This document shows, in pieces, positions 31,641 through 39,037 of a stretch of DNA of 64,000 nucleotides. The position numbers and the translations under genes were made by a program. The DNA lies in the IMG/VR virus record IMGVR_UViG_3300021171_000006, positions 27,354 through 91,353 of that record; one strand, 5' to 3'. This stretch comes from a virus. Positions within the stretch are counted from its first letter, which is position 1. The number at the start of each line of letters is the position of its first letter. The notes beneath the pieces are model-generated. The model saw nothing but the letters and a program-made list of their open reading frames with translations, searched no databases and was not told the origin of the DNA.

Positions 31641-31918
31641 GCGACCTTTTCGGCAACCCCGTCATCCCTGACGGCCCCGCGATGACGCCCGCCGAGCGAC
31701 GACAGGCGCTCCGTAAGGAGCCGAAGCCGAACGGGTACGCCGCACCTCCGGGGAGCGGACCCGCTGGAGAGACCTGCGGATCGTGCCGCAACCATACCGT
31801 CGTCAGGTACGCCAAGACCTACCACAAGTGCGAACTGACCCGGCAGGGGTGGACAGGCGGTCGGGCGACGGACATCCTCGTGCGGTCGCCGGCGTGTAGC
31901 CAGTGGGAGGCGAAATGA
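31637..31918 (+). CDS. Zinc-binding protein (93 aa)
   Basis: GTG start overlaps the GcrA-like stop. Pattern ETCGSCRNHTVVRYAKTYHK, CELTRQGWTGGRATDI, SPACSQWE gives four Cys, a conserved phage finger of unknown role. N-terminal part is Pro-rich. Confidence 0.6.
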   Translation: MSDLFGNPVIPDGPAMTPAERRQALRKEPKPNGYAAPPGSGPAGETCGSCRNHTVVRYAKTYHKCELTRQGWTGGRATDILVRSPACSQWEAK

Positions 31919-32103
31919 TCGAGGTTCGCCGCTGCCGGGTATCAGCCGATTGGACGATGCGCAAAGACGGCACGCCCGGAAGCTCCAAGACCACGCTGAC
32001 CTACTGGCGCGTCCTTGTGGACGGGAGGATCGTGGACAGCTTCCTCGACCAGAAGCGGGCAGAGGCGAGGGCGGCTGAGTTGCGCGGGGAGGATGCGGCA
32101 TGA
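31915..32103 (+). CDS. Small hypothetical protein (62 aa)
   Basis: From ATG 31915. Beta-hairpin then helix (TYWRVLVDGRIVDSFLDQKR). Overlaps its neighbours by 4 bases. Not recognised. Confidence 0.55.
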   Translation: MIEVRRCRVSADWTMRKDGTPGSSKTTLTYWRVLVDGRIVDSFLDQKRAEARAAELRGEDAA

Positions 32104-32852
32104 GCGTTCGCGTCGAGCATATCGGCGATGCGACTCTCTATCTCGGGGATTGCCAAGAATTGCTGCCTCGGTTCGATGGGGACGTAGCGGTCGTCGCAGA
32201 TCCGCCCTATGGGATTTGGTTTCGGCATTCTGGCTGCGGCAACCAGTTCCCGGTCGATCGCGGGGGACGCAAATCGCGCGTGCCACGCTTCGCAAAAATA
32301 TCAATAGTCGGTGACAAGGAGGGTTGCGATCCGGGACCGATGCTACGCTTCGAAGAGGTAATCATCTGGGGAGCCAATCACTTCGCCGACCAGCTTCCGG
32401 CATCCTCGCGCTGGCTCGTCTGGGACAAACGTGACGGAATGGCCTCAAATACCTTCTCCGACTGCGAGTTGGCGTGGTGCAAAAAGCCTGGCGCAGCGCG
32501 ACTCATCCACTACCTGTGGAACGGCATTTGCCGTGCCGGCGAGAAAGAATCTCGCGTCCATCCGATGCAGAAACCGATAGAGGTCATGGCGTGGTCGATC
32601 GGATTCACCGCCGGCGACACCATTTGTGACCCCTTCATGGGCTCCGGCACAACCGGCGTCGCCGCACTGCGTCTTGGCCGCAAATTCATCGGCATCGAGA
32701 TCGATGAGCGCTGGTTCGATATCGCCTGTCGCCGCATCGAGGCCGAAGCGCGACAAGGGCGGCTGGACATTCCCGAGATTGCGCAGCGCCCTCCCCCGAG
32801 GGAAGATCCGGTGCCGCCGCTCTTGGCCGCGATGGAGGGGGATGGGGAATGA
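32100..32852 (+). CDS. DNA adenine-type methyltransferase
   Basis: 250 aa. DPPYGI at residues 34-39 (motif IV) precedes FMGSGTTG at 179-186 (motif I), the order of beta-class amino-methyltransferases. The middle part (residues 50-170) holds the target-recognition region. HPMQKP and the final helical part fit phage Dam/CcrM relatives. Paired with a GcrA-like protein. The methylated base (N6-A or N4-C) and target site cannot be read from the sequence. Confidence 0.85.
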   Translation: MSVRVEHIGDATLYLGDCQELLPRFDGDVAVVADPPYGIWFRHSGCGNQFPVDRGGRKSRVPRFAKISIVGDKEGCDPGPMLRFEEVIIWGANHFADQLPASSRWLVWDKRDGMASNTFSDCELAWCKKPGAARLIHYLWNGICRAGEKESRVHPMQKPIEVMAWSIGFTAGDTICDPFMGSGTTGVAALRLGRKFIGIEIDERWFDIACRRIEAEARQGRLDIPEIAQRPPPREDPVPPLLAAMEGDGE

Positions 32853-32947
32853 GCAAGGGCAGCGAGGCCGTCAATGCCCTCTTGAGGGACGCCAAGGCGA
32901 CACAGGCCGCAATCCCCTCATATTGTGTCTTAATGGAGAAGCGCTGA
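32849..32947 (+). CDS. Tiny protein (32 aa)
   Basis: ATG 32849 overlaps the methyltransferase stop. The last third (IPSYCVLMEKR) lies on the second copy of the 19-bp repeat. Likely translated, given the coupling; a 12-codon frame (32947-32985) follows by TGATG. Confidence 0.45.
   Translation: MSKGSEAVNALLRDAKATQAAIPSYCVLMEKR
32921..32939 (+). repeat. 19-bp direct repeat, copy 2
   Basis: TATTGTGTCTTAATGGAGA, identical to 13011-13029, in the 3' part of the tiny gene at 32849 and just before the start of the next one. It encodes YCVLME in-frame here. Confidence 0.6.
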
Positions 32948-32968
32948 TGCGCGGTCGCGGGTGCGCGA

Positions 32969-33220
32969 ATGAAATCTCTCAATGATCTTACGCCCGCCGC
33001 CCTACGAGCGGCCCTGACTGGCGGGACGGAGTCATGGGGCCAATGGGGTTCAGCCGATCAGCACGTTCGCTATGTTCAGCCCGCGCCCGCTACCGTCAGG
33101 CGTCGCTGTCATTGCGGATGCAAGCGGCGAGCGTCCCATAGCGGCATGGCGAATGGTGTCTGCCTCACAATGGGATGCGAATTATCCATGAGGCGATGGG
33201 TCGCCGATCCTCACCGTTAA
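32969..33220 (+). CDS. Cys-rich small protein (83 aa)
   Basis: RRRCHCGCKRRASHS, GVCLTMGCELSMRRW contain five Cys and several His: a compact zinc or metal-binding fold. Shine-Dalgarno is weak. Short proteins like this occur in phage early regions. Confidence 0.55.
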   Translation: MKSLNDLTPAALRAALTGGTESWGQWGSADQHVRYVQPAPATVRRRCHCGCKRRASHSGMANGVCLTMGCELSMRRWVADPHR

Positions 33221-33305
33221 CAAGTAATTGTAAGGGGAATCCATGCGCGGCTTGCCGGAGTGAGCCGGTGCCCGAGTTCTTCCTACCCATTGATGGGAAT
33301 AAGCG

Positions 33306-34085
33306 ATGAGCGACACGGTTCTGAGGCTAGCCGATCACCGACCGAAGCCCGAAAACGAGCCGCCAGCATGGGAATACCTGCCGTGCGCGCTGATCGTCGT
33401 TCATGGCATCGCGTGGGAGGAGTGGGTCTCGCTTTGGAACACGGTCGAGCAGCTGGACAAAAGCTCGAAATGGTACGTCGGCGACGCTCTCCTTGCGGGC
33501 CAGCGGGAGTTCAACGAGCGATTCTCCCAGGTGGTTGATGCGCAATATATCCACCAGCAACGCGGGGCGCTGTGGGTATCGAGCCGCATTCCGCCGGCCG
33601 AACGTCGCGAAGGGTTGAGTTGGTCCGTCCACCGAGAGGCTGCAAGTCTCTCCCCGGCCCGGCGGAAGAAGATGCTCGACCTGGCCGAAGCAAACGGCTG
33701 GGGCTCGAAGGAGGTCATCGAGGAGATCAACCGGCGCTACCCCGATGCCCGGCAGAAGCACGCCCCACGGAAGCAGAGTGAAATGTTCCAGGTGGAACAA
33801 TCCGAGTTAGATGCGGGATCAACCGATAAGCCGCGCCATGTTCATGTGCTGGATGAAGTGAGCGATCGCGACCCGATGACCCTGGACGAGGCGGTGGACC
33901 TTCTCACCAATTTGCCCGTGGGGGCCTTGCCGGACAACATCACGGAAGCGATTGCGCTGGTGCTGGACGAGCGGGCGAAGCTGCTCCGGGTGCTCGCGGT
34001 GGCGCGGGAGACCGTGTTGCAATACCACCTGCCCGACTTGGCTGCGGCGGTCGAGGCGCTGGAAACCCCTCATATCGTAACTTAA
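33306..34085 (+). CDS. ParB-like/KorB-like HTH protein
   Basis: 259 aa. Centre (residues about 75-140): WVSSRIPPAERREGLSWSVH, REAASLSPARRKKMLDLAEA, NGWGSKEVIEEIN. This is the HTH pattern of ParB-like and KorB-like proteins (LSWSxH.. xLPxxxRxxLLDxAEAxGWS). No ParB CTPase motif is visible. A parS-like 16-mer lies inside the gene itself at 33784-33799 and another at 41455. DNA binding is likely. Confidence 0.6.
   Translation: MSDTVLRLADHRPKPENEPPAWEYLPCALIVVHGIAWEEWVSLWNTVEQLDKSSKWYVGDALLAGQREFNERFSQVVDAQYIHQQRGALWVSSRIPPAERREGLSWSVHREAASLSPARRKKMLDLAEANGWGSKEVIEEINRRYPDARQKHAPRKQSEMFQVEQSELDAGSTDKPRHVHVLDEVSDRDPMTLDEAVDLLTNLPVGALPDNITEAIALVLDERAKLLRVLAVARETVLQYHLPDLAAAVEALETPHIVT
33784..33799 (+). 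other. parS-like 16-mer, copy 1
   Basis: TGTTCCAGGTGGAACA is the reverse complement of the site at 41455-41470 and differs from the palindromic parS variant TGTTCCACGTGGAACA at one central position. The frame here reads MFQVEQ. Similar to the way bacterial parS sites inside genes read MFHVEH. Confidence 0.6.
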
Positions 34086-34100
34086 ACGGAACCCATCCTC

Positions 34101-34511
34101 ATGCTGTGTCCAAAATGCGGCGCGCCAGTTTATCCCTCAGCACCCGATGGTGATTTCCGTTATCGGCCGCCTCCGGCACGCAAGATTACAGGAAAGACAA
34201 GCGATGGCTACCATACGTTCGATGAACTGTACGAGCATCGGCACGCCCTGTTCATAACCCTTTGCCGCACCGTCGCGCGCGAACTATCAGATGAGCGTGT
34301 TGTCCGATCCCAACATCACTACGATGGAACCATGATCAACGGGTGGTTCATTCTTATGATCGATGGTGATCGAAGAGGCGAGCAGATTTCCTATCATCTG
34401 CCTCTGCGTCTTTGGGACCAAACGAATTTCGCAAATACGCTTGATCGAGCACCTGATTGGGATGGGCATTTGTCACAAGATGTGCTCGCGCGTCTTGCGG
34501 TTCTCCGTTAA
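34101..34511 (+). CDS. WDGH-motif phage protein (136 aa)
   Basis: A zinc ribbon (LCPKCGAPV) starts it; then SDGYHTFDELYEHRHALFIT and DRAPDWDGHLSQDVLARLAV, words known from phage proteins of unknown function, sometimes joined to nucleotide-metabolism domains. Start ATG 34101. Confidence 0.65.
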   Translation: MLCPKCGAPVYPSAPDGDFRYRPPPARKITGKTSDGYHTFDELYEHRHALFITLCRTVARELSDERVVRSQHHYDGTMINGWFILMIDGDRRGEQISYHLPLRLWDQTNFANTLDRAPDWDGHLSQDVLARLAVLR

Positions 34512-34572
34512 GCAAGGCAGGACGGCTTGTGGCGCAGGGGAAGAAGCACGGCATTATCCACCCGGCGAGCGA

Positions 34573-34671
34573 ATGATGAAACCTCATCCAGATTGGCAAC
34601 TTGACCCACTTAAGGGCATGTGGTGGGCCACGCTTTTCTTCCGCGTATGGTTTTGGGTCGACCGGAGATGA
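34573..34671 (+). CDS. Tiny one-helix membrane protein (32 aa)
   Basis: ATG 34573 (or 34576). Trp/Phe-rich hydrophobic segment (MWWATLFFRVWFWV) at the end. A stop coupled to the next ATG (ATGATG) supports it. Size makes it tentative. Confidence 0.4.
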   Translation: MMKPHPDWQLDPLKGMWWATLFFRVWFWVDRR

Positions 34672-34847
34672 TGGACGATCACTTCATTCTCAGTGCGGCG
34701 CGCAATCACCTTGCCGATGCGCTCAAAGCGTTGTTGGTTGCGGACACCATGACAGAGAGAGACTTCCGTGCCGCTCGGTGGTCTGCGCGAGAAGCAATCG
34801 AGAAACTTGATGTTCTGCTACGCGAGTCGGACGGGCACCGGACGTAA
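34668..34847 (+). CDS. Small helical protein (59 aa)
   Basis: Start ATG 34668 (second ATG follows). Helices: FILSAARNHLADALKALLVA, ERDFRAARWSAREAIEKLDV. Overlaps the DpdA-like gene by 38 bases. Not recognised. Confidence 0.5.
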   Translation: MMDDHFILSAARNHLADALKALLVADTMTERDFRAARWSAREAIEKLDVLLRESDGHRT

Positions 34848-35493
34848 CTTGGCCGCGCTTCGGGCGCACGGCTGGGGTCTTCTGGTCTCTCGGGCCGGTG
34901 TCTGGCGCACTGAGGGCTTTGAGCGGTGGGGTTCCGACAATGGCGCGTGGGCAGATTTCCAGGCTGGACGCAGTTTTGATGAGGATGCTTACGAGCACTT
35001 TCTCGATTGGGTTGGCGCTCAACCGGTTCATCCTGATTGGATCGTGCTCCCTGATATTGTGGCAGGCGGTCTTCCGTCGCTGAGGCTGTCGATGCGCTAC
35101 CTCAACCGGTGTTTGTCGCTGGCGCCGCTTGTGCTGATCGCTGTCCAGGACGGCATGGAGACGACCGATCTCGCGGCCTTAGTTGGGACCGCCGTCGGGG
35201 TCTTCCTCGGCGGCTCGACGGAATGGAAGTTGGCGACGATGCGCGCCTGGGGCGAGTTCTGCGCCGAGCGCGGCATCCACTACCACGTCGCTCGCGTCAA
35301 CAGCACCAAACGGATGAACCTCGCGGCTAGCTGTGGGACTCAATCGGTCGATGGCTCCTCGGTCAGCCGCTACGCCGTGACCTGCCCGAAACTGACTTCG
35401 GCATCGCGACAAGCCGATCTTTGGTCGCCGCGCCGCGTCGTCGACAACGGCATTGTCCACCCGCCGCTACAAAGCGATGGAGCCGAAACTTAA
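34810..35493 (+). CDS. DpdA/TGT-like DNA-modification protein
   Basis: 227 aa from ATG 34810. Pattern NLAALRAHGWGLLVSRAGVW, DNGAWADFQAGRSFDE, WIVLPDIVAGGLPSLRLS, LIAVQDGM and GVFLGGSTEWKLATMRAWGE, with HVARVNSTKR, fits the tRNA-guanine transglycosylase superfamily branch that includes DpdA (exchanging guanine for a 7-deazaguanine in DNA). TGT-type acidic residues sit in LPDIVAGG. The enzymes that make the 7-deazaguanine precursor are not in this window. Function by family only. Confidence 0.65.
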   Translation: MFCYASRTGTGRNLAALRAHGWGLLVSRAGVWRTEGFERWGSDNGAWADFQAGRSFDEDAYEHFLDWVGAQPVHPDWIVLPDIVAGGLPSLRLSMRYLNRCLSLAPLVLIAVQDGMETTDLAALVGTAVGVFLGGSTEWKLATMRAWGEFCAERGIHYHVARVNSTKRMNLAASCGTQSVDGSSVSRYAVTCPKLTSASRQADLWSPRRVVDNGIVHPPLQSDGAET

Positions 35494-35695
35494 TCTTTTA
35501 CGTGAAGGGGAAAGCCGCTGGCCCGTCATGCCTCTGCAGCAAGGGGTCTTGACGATGCGGCGGCGGCGGGAGCACGATGCGTCTCCCGAACGAAGTCACC
35601 CGGCCGCGAGGGCCAGGTGCTGCTTCTAGGGGATCGAGGGGCCAAAGCCGCGTGGGGTCGGCAGAGGCCGGGACACAACGAAGGACGAGTTCGTT
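35494..35695 (+). other. 202-base stretch without a confident gene
   Basis: Short plus-strand frames exist, including one of 45 codons from ATG 35577 (running into the next gene) and one of 24 codons from ATG 35555, but they have no clear Shine-Dalgarno and are Arg/Ser-rich. A long minus frame (35498-36085) is the complement of the HTH gene and not believable. I see no promoter. Confidence 0.4.
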
Positions 35696-36055
35696 ATGCC
35701 AGACACCGAAGTAACCTTTCCCGATCAAAAAATCAAGTCGCATCATCATCTGCGCCACGACTTCGATTGGGCGTCTCGCCCCGAGCCGTGGAATTGGATC
35801 GGGCCGCAGTTCCGCGCCGAGTGCGAGAGGATCGGGCCGCGCGTCGAGATCAAGGCTCCGCCCCGGTGGAAGGAGATCAAGCGGCGGCGCGAGGCCTTGG
35901 GCATGTCGCAACTCGATTTGGCTCGGGAAGCGAAGTGTCGCCAGCCCGTATTGTCCAATATCGAATTGAACAGAGGCGGCAATCCCTCTGCAGCGGCGGC
36001 TACGGTTCGCGTCCTCTCGGCTCTCGACCGGATCGAGAAGGAGCCAACACCGTGA
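35696..36055 (+). CDS. XRE-family HTH protein
   Basis: 119 aa. N-part is a charged, aromatic segment; residues about 58-95 (RWKEIKRRREALGMSQLDLA, REAKCRQPVLSNIELNRGG) are a classic XRE HTH. The Ala-rich C-part is helical. It starts the second half of the plus operon, before the DnaA-domain gene. Confidence 0.7.
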   Translation: MPDTEVTFPDQKIKSHHHLRHDFDWASRPEPWNWIGPQFRAECERIGPRVEIKAPPRWKEIKRRREALGMSQLDLAREAKCRQPVLSNIELNRGGNPSAAAATVRVLSALDRIEKEPTP

Positions 36056-36288
36056 GCGCCTGGGTCTCTGCCGCCGATGAGGCAAAGCGTAGGCTGACCC
36101 CCCGGCCAGGAGCCTCGCCTTTGGTCGAGCCGGAAAGCACCGTCGATGAGGTATTCGCTGTGCTCGCCGAACCCGATGGCGACATGATCCGCGCAGGCAT
36201 GCGGGCTCTCGCAGACGAAGGGCGCCAGGCTACGGCCCGACAAATTGTCCTTGCCGTTTGGGAAGCAATGCTGAGGGCCGCGTCGTGA
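36052..36288 (+). CDS. Small hypothetical protein (78 aa)
   Basis: GTG overlaps the HTH stop. Mainly helical (AWVSAADEAKRRLTPRPG, MIRAGMRALADEGRQATA). GTGA coupling on both sides. No family recognised. Confidence 0.55.
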   Translation: MSAWVSAADEAKRRLTPRPGASPLVEPESTVDEVFAVLAEPDGDMIRAGMRALADEGRQATARQIVLAVWEAMLRAAS

Positions 36289-36671
36289 TCGAGGGCCAGC
36301 ACATCACCCTCCGCGAACTCAAGGAGTTGGTGAGAACGGCGCGCATTGCCATTGATGCGGCCGCCCCCAAGATCATCGACATTCAGCAAGCCGTTGCCGA
36401 GGCGTTTGGTATCCGGCTCATCGACATGACGTCTGCACGCCGCGCCCGGTCGGTAGCTCGCCCCCGCCAGGTCGCGATGTACCTCGCCCGGCAGCTGACG
36501 CTTAAATCCCTCCCGCAGATCGGTCGAGCCTTCGGCGACCGTGACCACACGACAGTGATGCACGCGATCAAACAGGTGGAGATCCTGGCCTCTCTCGACC
36601 CGGACTTCGGCGAGCGCATCGTCATCCTGCGCGAGCGTCTCGGGGTAGCGCGGGATATCGTGATCGGCTAG
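36285..36671 (+). CDS. DnaA domain IV (DNA-binding) protein
   Basis: 128 aa from GTG 36285. ARPRQVAMYLARQLTLKSLP, QIGRAFGDRDHTTVMHAIKQ matches DnaA domain IV and its signature (DHTTVxHA...K). The AAA+ ATPase part is missing; before it lies only a short helical N-part. Standalone domain IV proteins can recognise DnaA boxes and act as phage replication initiators or regulators. It ends 15 bases before a promoter-like site. Confidence 0.85.
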   Translation: MIEGQHITLRELKELVRTARIAIDAAAPKIIDIQQAVAEAFGIRLIDMTSARRARSVARPRQVAMYLARQLTLKSLPQIGRAFGDRDHTTVMHAIKQVEILASLDPDFGERIVILRERLGVARDIVIG

Positions 36672-36686
36672 CTGCCGGTGGCAGGG

Positions 36687-36716
36687 TTGATTGTCGAACC
36701 TGACCCCTGATATAAT
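36687..36716 (+). promoter_or_regulatory. Sigma-70-like promoter
   Basis: TTGATT (36687-36692), an 18-base spacer, then TATAAT (36711-36716). The -10 box is consensus. A transcript would start near 36722, at the first base of a 13-bp inverted repeat. It would lead to the HTH gene at 36848. Confidence 0.6.
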
Positions 36717-36721
36717 CTGCA

Positions 36722-36847
36722 TCGAGCGCGGGCCAGCTTGGGGTAGCTCCCCAGGTTTGACCCGGTTGCGCCTGACCCCGGCCTCTATGTTTGGTCGCGG
36801 CCCGCGCTCGACACTCTCCGAGGGGTCGTAGGGTCAGGGATCTCGGT
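36722..36847 (+). other. Structured leader or replication-related block
   Basis: TCGAGCGCGGGCC (36722-36734) and its exact complement GGCCCGCGCTCGA (36799-36811) enclose 64 bases that hold a smaller hairpin (TGGGG-5-CCCCA). The word CCTGACCC appears three times: 36699-36706 and 36771-36778 direct, and inverted at 36831-36838. It could be a folded 5' leader or part of an origin. Placement between a DnaA domain IV gene and a replication-type HTH gene is suggestive. Confidence 0.45.
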
Positions 36848-37663
36848 GTGACCATCGAAGCAATGGTTTGGGCCTTTGAGCAAAAGTGCCCCTCTCCCGC
36901 CGCTAAGCTGGTCTTGCTCAGGATCGCCAATCACGCAAACGAAGACGGTGAATGCTGGCCCTCGCAGAGCCGTCTCGCTGAGGTTTGCGGCATCAGTCGG
37001 CAACACGCCAATGAGCAGATTCAGCGGCTGGTCGCGGCGGGTCTTCTGCGCGTCGAGCATCGTTACAACGGCACCGGACAGGTCGCAAATCGTTATTTTA
37101 TACCGTGTCAACTATCCCGTCACCCCCCTGCAACTATGGTTGACACCCCCCAGACGGCCGAGTTGACACCCCCTGTCGGCGGGGTTGACACGGAACCTTC
37201 AATAGAACCTTCAAAGGTAGAAAGAGAGGCTATCGCCTCTCCAAAGAAATCGGCCGCTAGATGGAGCGGCCAGGTCTGCGATCAGTGGATAGAGGAAGCG
37301 GACGAGATTCGCCTTGTGGCCAAACTTCAGCCGATCGACGCCAAACTTGAGGCGCAGAAATTCGCCGATTATTGGATGGCGCGAGCGGCTGGCGGAGCGA
37401 AGATGGATTGGCACGCAACTTGGCGAAATTGGGTGCGTAATGCGAGGTCGCCAGCAACAAACGGGAACGGCGGTCATCCGGGCACTTACCGGCCGAGCCC
37501 GGCGGCGGCACTTTTTGAGGGAGCGATGCGTGCAGCAGACAAACTCGACCAACAGGAGAGAGATCGCCGCGATCGTGTCGCGGCTGCTCAACCATTATTG
37601 GACGGCGGCCGATCCGGTGGAGATGCGCCAAGCGCAGATCGAGGATTGGATCGTCGACCTTGA
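36848..37663 (+). CDS. HTH replication-type protein
   Basis: 271 aa from GTG 36848, 7 bases after AGGGA. N-part is an HTH_36-like winged helix: AKLVLLRIANHANEDGECWP, SQSRLAEVCGISRQHANEQI, QRLVAAGLLRVEHRYNG. The middle has EEADEIRLVAKLQPIDAKLE and KMDWHATWRNWVRNAR, the ending module of phage O-type or DnaD-like initiators. A C-terminal Arg/Asp-rich tail overlaps the next gene by 134 bases. Confidence 0.7.
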   Translation: MTIEAMVWAFEQKCPSPAAKLVLLRIANHANEDGECWPSQSRLAEVCGISRQHANEQIQRLVAAGLLRVEHRYNGTGQVANRYFIPCQLSRHPPATMVDTPQTAELTPPVGGVDTEPSIEPSKVEREAIASPKKSAARWSGQVCDQWIEEADEIRLVAKLQPIDAKLEAQKFADYWMARAAGGAKMDWHATWRNWVRNARSPATNGNGGHPGTYRPSPAAALFEGAMRAADKLDQQERDRRDRVAAAQPLLDGGRSGGDAPSADRGLDRRP

Positions 37664-38054
37664 GGAGTTTCCGCCGGCAATCGTCGAGGACGCCTGCGCG
37701 GAATGGCGCCGGATGCCGAGCGCGCATAGGCCGACACCGGGCGATATTCGTACACGTTGTGCCAGGATGAAGGCCGAACGCGCCGGGTCGGAATCGAAGC
37801 CGATCGACATGGAGGCTTACGCGCGATCTGTGGGGTTTTCTTCGCACCTTGAGCGCATGGACGCCATCGCCGCTGCGGAGCGGAAGAAGCTGAATGGCGA
37901 CTGGAACCATCCCGAGCGCTGGCACCCGGACGAGCGACCGACGGCGGTGCGGGGCTTCAAATCGCTGGCGGCGTCGATGGGCGTCAGGGCCAAGGAATTC
38001 ACGCCGGAGCAGCTGGCGGCCGGTCGGCGCGAACTCGGTCTGGAGGAACCCTGA
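37530..38054 (+). CDS. Hypothetical replication-associated protein (174 aa)
   Basis: Starts at GTG 37530, which follows GAGGGAG at normal spacing and lies inside the HTH gene. Core: REIAAIVSRLLNHYWTAADP, AIVEDACAEWRRMPSAHRPT, PGDIRTRC. I have seen the same words in phage proteins beside replication initiators; no function known. C-part includes VRAKEFTPEQLAAGRR. Confidence 0.6.
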   Translation: MQQTNSTNRREIAAIVSRLLNHYWTAADPVEMRQAQIEDWIVDLEEFPPAIVEDACAEWRRMPSAHRPTPGDIRTRCARMKAERAGSESKPIDMEAYARSVGFSSHLERMDAIAAAERKKLNGDWNHPERWHPDERPTAVRGFKSLAASMGVRAKEFTPEQLAAGRRELGLEEP

Positions 38055-38085
38055 TGCGCGTGTCCGGTGTTGGAGGATAAATCTG

Positions 38086-38283
38086 ATGCCTACTGAGGCA
38101 AATTGGTATTTGGCGGCGGTTACGCTGCGTGGCGGTAAAATGGAAATCCTTGATGTGAGGCCGTGCGGGGCCGCCGGGTACGTCGAGGCTTGGCGGGAAG
38201 CTGGTCGCGTGCGTCGTGACACTGATGCGCCTTGCGTCGTGGTAATTGACGCAGCGAGCGCCCGATTGTGGCGTGGGGCCTGA
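38086..38283 (+). CDS. Small hypothetical protein (65 aa)
   Basis: ATG 38086 follows GGAGG by 9 bases. Strand-helix-strand pattern (NWYLAAVTLRGGKMEILDVR, CVVVIDAASARLW). Shares its last base with the next start. Not recognised. Confidence 0.55.
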   Translation: MPTEANWYLAAVTLRGGKMEILDVRPCGAAGYVEAWREAGRVRRDTDAPCVVVIDAASARLWRGA

Positions 38284-38432
38284 TGCCCTGGCCGCTTTTC
38301 CTAGCGTTGCTATGGTCGGCGCTCGCGGCGGCTCTGCTCGGGCTTGCCGTGGGGTTCTGGACGCGTCGGGAGCCTCCCCGCTACCGTCCCCGGCGGTGTC
38401 AGGGACCGAAGATGCCACGGAGGGCGTTTTGA
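38283..38432 (+). CDS. Small membrane protein (49 aa)
   Basis: One N-terminal helix (FLALLWSALAAALLGLAVGF) and a basic Arg/Pro tail. Shares its first base with the upstream stop (TGATG) and overlaps the next start (TTGA). Confidence 0.55.
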   Translation: MPWPLFLALLWSALAAALLGLAVGFWTRREPPRYRPRRCQGPKMPRRAF

Positions 38433-39037
38433 CTCTCGATTTCTGGCCTCACCCAGCACTGGCGAAGAAGCCCAATCCGCCACAGATCCAAGGCAGCGCC
38501 AAATTTGCGCGGGATCACACGATCCGCTATGAGATTCGCCGGTGGTGGGTCGCCCGCCCCATGCGATGGGCGGCGTGGTTGATGTTGAACCCGAGTTTGG
38601 CGAGTGCGGAGCGAGGCGACCCGACAGCGGCTCGGGTAACACACTTCACGCGGTCCTGGGGATTTGATGGCTGGATCGGGGTCAACCTCTATCCCTTCGT
38701 GTCGAGCACGCCCGCTGAGATGTGGCGCTGGGCCGATTGGGAGAGGAACGGGCCGGACTGGTACGCCCGCGACGATCTCGGCCACAATCTCAGCGTACTC
38801 GACGATGTAGGGCGCGAGGCGTCAATTCGGATCGCCGCTTTCGGTGCCGCACCGATCGAGCGTGATCAGGTCTGGCTTGAAGAGTGTCTTGAGCAGTTTC
38901 AGCAACCCTCGCTCTGCGGTGCCGGAGAGGCGCTTCATTGCCTCGGGACAACGAAGTTCGGTCAGCCGCTCCACCCTTTAGCGCGAGGGAAATGGCGCGT
39001 GTCTGACGATCAGAGACCCATCCTCTGGCGCGACTAG
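38429..39037 (+). CDS. DUF1643-family protein
   Basis: 202 aa from TTG 38429, overlapping the upstream stop. Pattern YEIRRWWV, AAWLMLNPSLASAERGDPTA, ARVTHFTRSWGFDGWIGVNL, YPFVSSTP and HCLGTTKFGQPLHPLARGK matches DUF1643, found in phages and mobile elements; no biochemical role known. Its stop shares CTAG with the stop of the convergent gene. Confidence 0.75.
   Translation: MTLDFWPHPALAKKPNPPQIQGSAKFARDHTIRYEIRRWWVARPMRWAAWLMLNPSLASAERGDPTAARVTHFTRSWGFDGWIGVNLYPFVSSTPAEMWRWADWERNGPDWYARDDLGHNLSVLDDVGREASIRIAAFGAAPIERDQVWLEECLEQFQQPSLCGAGEALHCLGTTKFGQPLHPLARGKWRVSDDQRPILWRD

Noticed and set aside
35498-36085. Long minus-strand frame of 195 codons
   Set aside because: It is the complement of the XRE HTH gene at 35696-36055; Arg/Pro-rich with no start signal.
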